The position numbers and the translations under genes were made by a program. The notes under the pieces are model-generated. The model searched no databases, was not told the origin of the DNA, and worked only from the letters and a program-made list of their open reading frames with translations. Positions 1 to 7,218 of a DNA stretch of 57,122 nucleotides are shown piece by piece (within the stretch, counting starts at the first letter, position 1; the number at the start of each line of letters is the position of its first letter). This DNA is from JBBDYG01 sp040901765 (lineage in GTDB: Bacteria > Planctomycetota > Planctomycetia > Pirellulales > Lacipirellulaceae), in contig JBBDYG010000129.1 in NCBI GenBank assembly GCA_040901765.1, positions 1 to 57,122 on the forward strand, given 5' to 3'.

Positions 1-60
1 GAACCAGCCCTCACGCTCGTCCCCTAGAAAACGACACTTGTTCAACGGGCTGTTAGTGCG

Positions 61-954
61 ATGAATCTCACCAAGCTGTCGCAATATACCTGTGAGGATG
101 TGTTAAAAGGCTCCGTCGATGCTAAAATCTTGGAGGGGAGCAAGGAAATCGAAGCAACCTTCACTCCGAAAGGAGTTACCCTAAAAGAAGCCGCCCACAT
201 ATGCGACTGCGAAAGATTCGAATGGGTTCAGCACTTTCAGCCCTCGCGAGGTACAGCATTGTGGACTGTTCAGGGAGACTTTGCGAATCGTGATCCAAAG
301 CTACGGGTCGATCAAAACACTGGTCAACTTTTCGCTGGTGTGGGCTTCACTGTTATTAGCGAAGATGACAGCGGAAGTGATACGCAATATATCGATCCCA
401 TTATCAACGGAAGTATGAACAGGTATGCCAGAACGTCTAAAGACGTTAATGGGCAATGGAATATCGGAATTACACCTCAGCCTTGGTCTGATTCATTGCC
501 ATTCGCGGATTGGCCCGTACCAATACCCTCGGACGGCACCACACTAAAGTTCGAAGATGCTCCCAAAAGTACTCCAACCGCGTTTAAAGATGCCAATGAC
601 TTTACGCAGTTTCACACGCAACTAGTGGGCGTAACAGGAACTTCAACCTATAAAACATTCGGTCCTGGATGGGATACGAACTTTCGCTGGAAGCACAACG
701 TGACATATGACGGCGTTAGTCAAATCACCGACTTAGATTTTTACTCAACACGGATCGGAACCGGACCAATTGCCACGGGCGGTAAGCTGTTTGACTTGAC
801 CTTCGACTCCGTTCCAGAACCATCTACAGCGTATTTGCTCGTTTTGGGTTTCTTTATGGGATTGCAGATTCTAATGCGACCTGCAGGCCGGAAGCTCCAG
901 CCATCATGTCCGGCGGCTCGCGACTTCCGCCGGGCTATTTCGAATTGTCAATGA
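61..954 (+). CDS. PEP-CTERM sorted protein, unrecognised body
   Basis: 297 aa. The C-terminus carries a PEP-CTERM signal: VPEPSTA, a hydrophobic stretch, then RPAGRK. This predicts export and processing by an exosortase, which is not in this window. The tail runs about 18 residues past the basic cluster, which is unusual. No signal peptide is visible at the N-terminus; an in-frame stop at 25-27 prevents extension, so the true 5' end may be lost. The body (ending DLTFDS before the signal) matches no family I recognise. GC is clearly lower than in neighbours. The stop at 952-954 overlaps the ATG at 951 of the next gene (ATGA), so the two are probably translationally coupled. PEP-CTERM call firm, function unknown. 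Confidence 0.75.
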   Translation: MNLTKLSQYTCEDVLKGSVDAKILEGSKEIEATFTPKGVTLKEAAHICDCERFEWVQHFQPSRGTALWTVQGDFANRDPKLRVDQNTGQLFAGVGFTVISEDDSGSDTQYIDPIINGSMNRYARTSKDVNGQWNIGITPQPWSDSLPFADWPVPIPSDGTTLKFEDAPKSTPTAFKDANDFTQFHTQLVGVTGTSTYKTFGPGWDTNFRWKHNVTYDGVSQITDLDFYSTRIGTGPIATGGKLFDLTFDSVPEPSTAYLLVLGFFMGLQILMRPAGRKLQPSCPAARDFRRAISNCQ

Positions 955-1683
955 ACTCGGCCAGGTGGACGTTCGCCTTAGCGGCTCTCCCCCTCCTGGC
1001 GAGCTTTTTCATGCGCGGTAGAATGGGCGGCATGCTATCAATGAATCGAATGGCTGATCGCGGATTACTCTGGCGCGTACTGGGCCGGATTCAAAGTTCC
1101 GGGTATTGACTTCCCAGATGGAGACGATGTCGCCGACGACGTGGCCCTCTTGGGCACCGGCTACGATCCCCCCGGCGTCGAGCCGCCTTATCCGCTTGCC
1201 GGCGGCGGAACGCTGTACTTCGGCGACGTGCTCGTTGACGGCGGCACGGTGAACCCCGGCGCCTCGCCAGGATCGCTTCACATTAACGGCAACTACCATC
1301 AACTGCCCAACGGCGTGTTGACAATGGAAGTCGGCGGCATCAATCCGGGAACGCAGTACGGCCAACTCCTTACGACCGGCAATATGCTGCTGGAAGGGGC
1401 GGTCAACATCTCCTTCATTGACGGCTTTGTACCGCAGCCCGGCGACGTATTCGATCTATTCGGCGGCGCCGCGGTGGAATTGCACGGCCCGCTGAACTTT
1501 CTCAATCCGCCGCCCGACTTTCAATACAAATCGACATTCTCCGATGGTTTATTCTCGGTCGCGGTTGTGGTTCCCGAACCGAGCACCGCGTTGTTGATGG
1601 CGTGCGGTCTAGCGGGAACATTCGTCAGCGCGAGGCGTCGTTCTAAGCAGCGTAATGCTTCGCGACCTTGGTCGCCGCATTAA
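951..1683 (+). pseudogene. PEP-CTERM protein with internal frameshift
   Basis: An ATG at 951 (ATGA overlap with the gene before) starts a good signal peptide, MNSARWTFALAALPLLAS, but that frame ends at 1109. The rest of the protein is in another frame, readable from about 1045 to the stop at 1683 and including YFGDVLVDGGTVNPGASPGS, a typical pre-anchor region. It ends in VVPEPSTALLMACGL plus an RRRS cluster, a complete PEP-CTERM signal. The pieces join if one indel lies between about 1010 and 1090. Either a real pseudogene or a sequencing error. The 3' end overlaps the convergent DegT gene by 41 nt. Confidence 0.65.
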
Positions 1684-2977
1684 CCATGCTTTCAACAAAC
1701 TCCTCCGTCATCGATTGGTGAAGCGTCACGCGAATCCCACCTTCGAGAATCGCCTCGGCCTCGGGGCACGAAGCCTTTCCGTAGTCCATGTCGGTGAGTC
1801 CCATTTCGCGAACGGGCCAGCGACCGGCGAAGAATCCGTGCTTCAGGAACACCGGGATCTTGTAAAGCGGCACAGGAATGTAACCGGCCGAAGCGGGCAT
1901 ACCTTCGGCGGCGAGGGCCTTCACAAATCGTGCGCGGTCGCAATTGAAAGCCCCCGGCGCTAGACGGAACATGGTAAACCAATAGACGCACCGATCGCGC
2001 TGGTCCACCGCATGTGGGAGGATTCCGGGGATGTGCGAGAGTCGTTCGTTAAAGAGATTGCCGAGCTTCGCACGGCTTGCGGCAATGGACTCTAGTCGGT
2101 CAAGCTGGGCGGCGGCGACGGCCGCCTGAGGTTCGCTCATGCGGTAATTCGTCGAAAAGAACTCCGAGGGGGCGGGCTTGCTGCGGTCGGTTCCTTTATC
2201 GCCAAACCGCTGCAAGAGCGGCCCGAATCGCTCGTCGCTCGATGCAACGACGCCGCCATCGCCGCAGGTGACGTGCTTGGAATCTTGCAGAGACCAGCAC
2301 GCAATGTGGCCGACCGTTCCGATCGGCCGGCCACGATATTTGGCGCCCCACGCCTGCGCGCAATCCTCGATCAGCACCAAGTTATTCTTATCGGCAATTG
2401 CCTTGAGCGCGTCCAAGTCGCAAGGATTCCCCGTTAGATGAACGGCGATGATGGCTTTCGTCTTGGGCGTGACGAGCTTCTCGACGGACGCGGGATCAAG
2501 ATTGTACGTCGAGGCGCCGAGATCGGCGAACACCGGCACGCCCTGCTGATAAATGACGCCAATGACCGTGCCGATGTCGGTGATGGGCGCGGTGATGACT
2601 TCGTCGCCGGGGCCAATCCCTGCCGCGGCGACGGCGATATGGAGCGCGGCGGTTCCCGAAGAGCACGTCATCACGTGCTGAAGCGTGGTCATCGCTTGGA
2701 CGCGCTCGATGAGCGCGGCGGTTTGCGGTCCCTTCCAGTAGAGTAGCGACTCCTGCCCGAGCATCGCCTGCAGCCGCTCAAGTTCGGGGTCACCCCAGCG
2801 GATTGGTAGCTTGGCCGGCGTCGTCACGCTCTTGGGTCCGCCATCGATCGCGAGCGTCTCCGCGCCCTCCGCGGCTCCGGTGGTGAACGCGCCCGTTCCC
2901 ACCGCCAACGCGGCACCCGAAGCGACCAGAAAGTCTCGACGCCCGACGACCGATAGCTTGTTGGGGTTTTCTGTCAT
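1643..2977 (-). CDS. Tat-exported DegT/DnrJ/EryC1-type aminotransferase
   Basis: 444 aa, fold-type I PLP enzyme of the DegT/DnrJ/EryC1/StrS family, which normally aminates keto-sugars. Visible: CSSGTAALH (phosphate loop, about residues 105-113), EDCAQAWGA (Asp205, expected partner of the pyridine nitrogen), and SLQDSKH with Lys234 as the Schiff-base lysine. Unusually for the family, the N-terminus is a twin-arginine signal: GRRDFLV at 12-18, then an Ala-rich segment to about residue 38. The enzyme should therefore fold with PLP in the cytoplasm and be exported. ATG at 2977 overlaps the TGA of the upstream amidohydrolase-like gene (ATGA). Family firm, export likely, substrate unknown. Confidence 0.9.
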   Translation of the reverse strand: MTENPNKLSVVGRRDFLVASGAALAVGTGAFTTGAAEGAETLAIDGGPKSVTTPAKLPIRWGDPELERLQAMLGQESLLYWKGPQTAALIERVQAMTTLQHVMTCSSGTAALHIAVAAAGIGPGDEVITAPITDIGTVIGVIYQQGVPVFADLGASTYNLDPASVEKLVTPKTKAIIAVHLTGNPCDLDALKAIADKNNLVLIEDCAQAWGAKYRGRPIGTVGHIACWSLQDSKHVTCGDGGVVASSDERFGPLLQRFGDKGTDRSKPAPSEFFSTNYRMSEPQAAVAAAQLDRLESIAASRAKLGNLFNERLSHIPGILPHAVDQRDRCVYWFTMFRLAPGAFNCDRARFVKALAAEGMPASAGYIPVPLYKIPVFLKHGFFAGRWPVREMGLTDMDYGKASCPEAEAILEGGIRVTLHQSMTEEFVESMVNAATKVAKHYAA

Positions 2978-3906
2978 GCTCCCGCTCCCTTTGATGAGTA
3001 AAGTTGTTCGGCATTTTGATAACGAATCGCGGCGAGTTGTGCTCCGCCGAGCGCCGATTCACGCAGTTTGAGTGTCGCCGACTCAAAGTAAAATAATGGC
3101 GCGTGCGATCCAAACAGAATTCGTGAGTGCGGAACCGTTGCCAATAGCCGCTCCACACCGCCGACGCCTTCGAGCATCGCGATGTCTACACATACTTCGC
3201 CCGACGAGACGATGCGCGACAACTGATCACTGTCGAGACGGTTAAGGGCGTTGAGGAGTACAACCCGCGCTGTCGTCCAACGTGGCAGGAGATCCGCCAG
3301 CGGGGCCGTGTCGACCGGTTCCACGCGCATTAGTCGATGCATCATCCGCTCGTCTTCCATATGGACCACGACCTGCACGATGAGGCCACGCTCGGCGGCC
3401 AGCGTCATGAGTTGGGCAAACAGCGGATCGTCCAACCGATATCCGTGATAATTCGGATGGAGCCGTATGCCTGGCATTTCATGCGCTTCGACACAGAACC
3501 TTAAATCCTCCTCCCAGTCGGGGAGCATCGGGTTGACCGAACCGAAGGGAATGAGAAGCCCGTCGCCGTGGCTCTTGCACTCGGCGGTAAGCCGCGCGTT
3601 CGCGGAGCGGATGTCTTTATGGAGAAGCGCGTCGAAGGTTCCCGTCCAGGCAGAGGTTACGCCGTGGCTGCGCAGCTTCGCCACGAGCTTGGGCGTTTCA
3701 TCGCACGGAAGCCGACGCAGCGGCCAGCGAGAAAAGGAGACATTCGTGTCGACAAGACGCTCCGAAGATTCCTTATCTTGCGTCGGTTGCGCCGCTCTCG
3801 TAGTCCGCAGCCCAAGCAATGCGCCGGAGCCTATCGCGGCAACAAAACGGCGTCTTGAAACGGCGGATGCGACGAGCTTCGAGCCGATGGGATGATTCCT
3901 GCTCAC
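2974..3906 (-). CDS. Tat-exported amidohydrolase-like protein, metal site degenerate
   Basis: 310 aa from a GTG at 3906 that overlaps the TGA of the upstream gene (GTGA); a longer upstream reading frame merely shadows that gene. Tat-type signal: VSRRRFVAAIGSGALLGL at residues 16-33. The remainder resembles the amidohydrolase_2 TIM barrel, with GIRLHPNYHGYRL and VVVHMEDER. Where an active enzyme has HxH after strand 1 this has DTNVS (about 53-57), LLNAL stands in place of a His-Gly turn, and LFGSHAP replaces the usual GSD. Most metal ligands are thus missing, suggesting a binding or accessory partner of the intact paralogue upstream. ATGA overlap with DegT downstream. Confidence 0.75.
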   Translation of the reverse strand: MSRNHPIGSKLVASAVSRRRFVAAIGSGALLGLRTTRAAQPTQDKESSERLVDTNVSFSRWPLRRLPCDETPKLVAKLRSHGVTSAWTGTFDALLHKDIRSANARLTAECKSHGDGLLIPFGSVNPMLPDWEEDLRFCVEAHEMPGIRLHPNYHGYRLDDPLFAQLMTLAAERGLIVQVVVHMEDERMMHRLMRVEPVDTAPLADLLPRWTTARVVLLNALNRLDSDQLSRIVSSGEVCVDIAMLEGVGGVERLLATVPHSRILFGSHAPLFYFESATLKLRESALGGAQLAAIRYQNAEQLYSSKGAGA

Positions 3907-4691
3907 GTCGGGATCCCTTTGGCGTCGAGAATGGGTTGAAGCACGCGCTGGAGATTCTCGCTTAAGATCAGGCGTTTGGCAACTTCGGGAATCTCGGCGC
4001 CATAAACTTTCGCAAGTTGCGAGGCAAAGCTGCGTCCGCCGGCGTCGCTGCCGAAGAGCACGCGCTCCGCTCCCAGTTCGCGGACCGCCATCTCCGTGAA
4101 TCCGGCGGCCGGGTCTCCGCCGCCCAGTTCCGCAACGATGTTTTTCTGAGAACGAATGGCCCGCAGCCCCTGCTCCCAGTCCCCGCCCGAGTGGCCGCAA
4201 ATGAGCGACACGTTGGGATGGCGCGCGGCCAACTCGGCTAGGTCTTGGGGGACCGATTCGCCTGGCAGGTTGCCAGTGATCTTGATCCAAGTGTGCTGGA
4301 AGACGAGTGCCTTGAGCTCACCCGCACGCTTTACAAGGGGATCAAGCTCCGCCGCGTTACAGTGTTTCGCCACCCATAGCTTCACGCCGACCATCGGACC
4401 ATCGCGGACGCAGCGATTAAGCTCATCGAGGCTTGCATTCACATGTTGCGGACTTAGATAGCCGAAGCCGAAAAGGCGGTCAGGTCGGTGCGACACCGCT
4501 CGAAGCACTTCGTCATTAGCCTGTTTTAACTCGTCAGGCGAAGGCTCGTACGACCATTTCATGCCCATGAAGACGCACAGCCGGGAAATTCCCATCCGAT
4601 CGGCGTACTCGATCAATCGGTCCGCGCGTTTTTCAGGCGTCTCGCCCGCTACGCCCGACAAGTGACAGTGAACATCCCAGATGACAGTCAC
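3903..4691 (-). CDS. Amidohydrolase_2-type metal-dependent hydrolase
   Basis: 262 aa TIM-barrel hydrolase. Metal and active-site residues are present: WDVHCHL (His8, His10), FQHTW (His133), LICGHSGGDW (His167) and LFGSDAGG (Asp216). This pattern fits the amidohydrolase_2 group (ACMSD/uronate-isomerase-like), which hydrolyses or decarboxylates C-N or C-C bonds; the substrate cannot be read from sequence. No signal peptide is visible, unlike its neighbours, so it may be cytoplasmic or travel with a partner. GTGA overlap with the next gene downstream. An inverted repeat separates it from the nitrilase gene upstream, so a separate transcript start is possible. Confidence 0.85.
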   Translation of the reverse strand: MTVIWDVHCHLSGVAGETPEKRADRLIEYADRMGISRLCVFMGMKWSYEPSPDELKQANDEVLRAVSHRPDRLFGFGYLSPQHVNASLDELNRCVRDGPMVGVKLWVAKHCNAAELDPLVKRAGELKALVFQHTWIKITGNLPGESVPQDLAELAARHPNVSLICGHSGGDWEQGLRAIRSQKNIVAELGGGDPAAGFTEMAVRELGAERVLFGSDAGGRSFASQLAKVYGAEIPEVAKRLILSENLQRVLQPILDAKGIPT

Positions 4692-4714
4692 GCTGGATTA
4701 TCCAATGGCTAGGA

Positions 4715-4773
4715 GGCTATCGGCTTTCGGCCAGAAGTTGTCCAGTGCTCGCTCTGGCCGATAGCTGATAGCC
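4715..4773. repeat. Inverted repeat between nitrilase and amidohydrolase genes
   Basis: Arms 4715-4734 and 4754-4773 pair almost fully (left GGCTATCGGCTTTCGGCCAG; right arm complement GGCTATCAGCTATCGGCCAG), with a loop of about 19 nt. A stable stem is expected on either strand. It may act as an attenuator or 3' stabiliser in the minus-strand transcript. Confidence 0.8.
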
Positions 4774-4819
4774 GACAGCCAATCGCCGTATTGTTAGCTG
4801 TCCGTTCTCGAACCAATAA

Positions 4820-6178
4820 CTATTCCTTCCACACCGGCCTATGTCGTTTGATTTCCGATTGAAAGTCGCCGAGGCTCGACCAATACAGCCGGTCGCCGAG
4901 ATCGACTTCGGCGACCGCCACGGTGCCCCATTCTGTTGCTTGGGCGATCACGCGACCCTCACGATCGTACACGCCGGTAATCATCCAATCGAGCGCGGCA
5001 TCGGTGTAGGTACTGCTCGCGAGGTAGACGTGGTTTTCGCAGGCCCGGGCCGCAGCGAGCCGCGGATTGCAGCCAGCGACGGGGAAGGCGATGATTTCCG
5101 CGCCGCGTAGGCTGAGCTGCCGTGCGACTTCCGGAAAGAAGCCATCGTAGCAAATCATCAATCCGATTTTTCCGAGCTGGGTATCAAAGACCGGGTAGTC
5201 GTGCCCTGGCGCTACACCGGCTTCGATTTCCCCGCGGGGAAGCGCGACCTTGCGATACTTTCCGATCAATGCGCCGTCGGGACCAATCAATACCGCCGTG
5301 TTGTAAATCAGCGGCGCATCGCGCTCGACCAAGCCCACGACCAGATGCTGGTTATGTTTCTTCATGAGACCTCCGAAGTATTCGGTGGACGGACCGGGAA
5401 TCGGCTCGGCCGCTTCGACGTAGCTCAACCCATTGCCGGTACAGGTGATCGTTTCGGGCAGCACCACCAGATCTGCCCTTTGGCGTGCCGCATCGGCCAG
5501 CAGCGGCTCGAACTGCTCGCAGCTATCCCGCGCCGTTTGGCCGTCGCGCGGGACATAATGCACGGCAGCGATGCGGACCTTGCGGGACGCGGGCGGGTCG
5601 CACGTTTCGAGCTTGACGCCGCTCCACTCGACCCGCGCATTCGGCGCCCAGCGAAGATGTAGCTCGACAAGTGCCTTTCTAGCAGCGGAAGGCGCGCGGT
5701 AGGCGCCTTCGAGCGTGGCCCATCCCGCGCTGTCGAGCGCTCCCTCGTGCGGATACTCCGGCTCTGCGAGAGGCGCGCGGCCCGGGGCGTAGGAAACGGC
5801 GCCGGGGGCGTCGTGGTGGACCGGCCTGTCGCGTTCATCGCGCCATAAGATCCGCGCCGGCGCGCACCGCTCGAGCGACTCGGCGCCAGTTGCTCGCCTT
5901 TGTGCGTGAAAGCGATACCACTTCCCGCCATCGATTTTGAAGGTTTTCTCCCAACGGCCATCAAGACCCTCCTGCGCGCCAGTCTCAACAATCAGCGCAC
6001 CATCGCGATCGGGTCCGCCCGTGGCATCGAGCGCAAACGAGGGTCGAATCTCCTCGCGCGATGACCGTGGAACCCAGCCGTCCTGCGCACATGCCGTGCG
6101 CACCATTGTTACGCAGGCGAGCGCGGTCATCATCACACGGTAAAAGGTTCGCCCACTTAGTTTTCGTGCGAAAGTCAT
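4820..6178 (-). CDS. Exported nitrilase-superfamily (C-N) hydrolase with N-terminal beta domain
   Basis: About 452 aa from ATG 6178, with a GGTGGG ribosome site 4 nt upstream; a GTG at 6205 is the alternative. Signal peptide over residues 1-32 (ends RTACAQ). Residues about 35-195 look like a beta-sandwich/jelly-roll module (Trp/Tyr-rich, ending VEWSGVKL). Residues about 200-450 are a carbon-nitrogen hydrolase with the full Glu-Lys-Cys triad: LPETIT (Glu242), KYRKVALP (Lys310), MICYDGFFPE (Cys343). It should cleave an amide or nitrile of a small molecule in the periplasm. Downstream of a carrier gene and upstream of two amidohydrolase-type genes and an aminotransferase, suggesting a shared pathway for a nitrogenous compound. 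Confidence 0.85.
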   Translation of the reverse strand: MTFARKLSGRTFYRVMMTALACVTMVRTACAQDGWVPRSSREEIRPSFALDATGGPDRDGALIVETGAQEGLDGRWEKTFKIDGGKWYRFHAQRRATGAESLERCAPARILWRDERDRPVHHDAPGAVSYAPGRAPLAEPEYPHEGALDSAGWATLEGAYRAPSAARKALVELHLRWAPNARVEWSGVKLETCDPPASRKVRIAAVHYVPRDGQTARDSCEQFEPLLADAARQRADLVVLPETITCTGNGLSYVEAAEPIPGPSTEYFGGLMKKHNQHLVVGLVERDAPLIYNTAVLIGPDGALIGKYRKVALPRGEIEAGVAPGHDYPVFDTQLGKIGLMICYDGFFPEVARQLSLRGAEIIAFPVAGCNPRLAAARACENHVYLASSTYTDAALDWMITGVYDREGRVIAQATEWGTVAVAEVDLGDRLYWSSLGDFQSEIKRHRPVWKE

Positions 6179-6246
6179 ATTCCCACCATACCATGTGGCG
6201 TCCACTCAGCATCGCGACTTTTCTCGTCGGAATCAGTTCCCACCGG

Positions 6247-7218
6247 TCAACCTAAGTCCGCGCTGGGCGACGAAACAAGCCCCGGCGGCTCGCGCAGTCG
6301 TTCGATTAGCACTGTGTCGATCACCAGTTGCGTCACATGATATACGACAATTGGCAGCACGGCCAAACCGCCAAAATGGGGCGCAACCTCCAGTCCCACC
6401 GGCAACGTCTTTTGGCTGCCAGCCAGGGCGACCGCCAGGGTCTCCGCGTAGGAAAAGCCGAGCCAGCGACTTAGCCGCCAGCCCAACCATAAAAGGATGC
6501 AGTGGACGCCGATCACGCCCGCAAGTAGTAGAAACCAGTCGAGCGGCGTGGGTGCCTCCAAATCCGGGGTCGCGAGGGCCTGACTTGAACTGACGACTCC
6601 CATCAACACCATCAGCAAAATGCCAATCTGCGAAGTGGTGCTAAGGGCGACTCGCTGGGCCGTCGCCCACGCGCCGATTGGCGGCACCTGCCGAACAACC
6701 TGCGCAGCCAGAATCGGCAATACCACGCGCAACAGCAATTCTTGGGACAGCGCAGAAAAGTCGAGCGAGACGTGAGCGCTCAACAACAACCACAGCCAAG
6801 CGGGCAGAACAAGGAAGCACGAGAGGCTGGTGATAATGGTAACTAATAGGACGGTGGCCTCGTTGCCGCCGCCGCGGCGGGTCCATACGGCCGCGGAGGC
6901 CATCGTGCAGGGAACGCTGGTGGCTACAATCATTCCCGCGGCAAGTGCCGTCGGCAGCAGTGAACCCGCGCCGCATCCCAGTATCGGCGCCAATCCGGAA
7001 TTGATCGCCACCGCAAGCCAAGCGGGGCCCGAGTTTCGCACCGTGGCCGTTAACTGCGCGAGCGGCAACGGAAGCGCCATCAGAAACATCACCGACGCCA
7101 CGAGCCACGATCGCGGGATGCCGTCAACCAACGGCGCGAACTGCGTGGGCCATGCCATGCCCGCCGACAGCACCACGGCCAGGGCGATCAAGAACCAATG
7201 ACGGAAAAAGAGCGTCAC
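6247..7218 (-). CDS. Bile acid:sodium symporter-like membrane carrier
   Basis: 323 aa from GTG 7218, which overlaps the TGA of the upstream lipoprotein gene (GTGA). Nine or ten hydrophobic segments over the whole length. The pattern ATSVPCTMASAAVWTRRGGG and a second glycine-rich unwound region near AGSQKTLPVG resemble the two crossed helices of the bile-acid/Na+ symporter (SBF-like, PF13593) superfamily. Likely an inner-membrane symporter for an organic anion; substrate unknown. Its place before the nitrilase/amidohydrolase/aminotransferase genes makes transport of a substrate or product of that set a reasonable inference. Confidence 0.75.
   Translation of the reverse strand: MTLFFRHWFLIALAVVLSAGMAWPTQFAPLVDGIPRSWLVASVMFLMALPLPLAQLTATVRNSGPAWLAVAINSGLAPILGCGAGSLLPTALAAGMIVATSVPCTMASAAVWTRRGGGNEATVLLVTIITSLSCFLVLPAWLWLLLSAHVSLDFSALSQELLLRVVLPILAAQVVRQVPPIGAWATAQRVALSTTSQIGILLMVLMGVVSSSQALATPDLEAPTPLDWFLLLAGVIGVHCILLWLGWRLSRWLGFSYAETLAVALAGSQKTLPVGLEVAPHFGGLAVLPIVVYHVTQLVIDTVLIERLREPPGLVSSPSADLG

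Noticed and set aside
3907..4290. N-terminal extension of the amidohydrolase-like protein
   Set aside because: It overlaps the upstream amidohydrolase in another frame and is Arg-rich; the GTGA-coupled start at 3906 places a Tat signal at the N-terminus.
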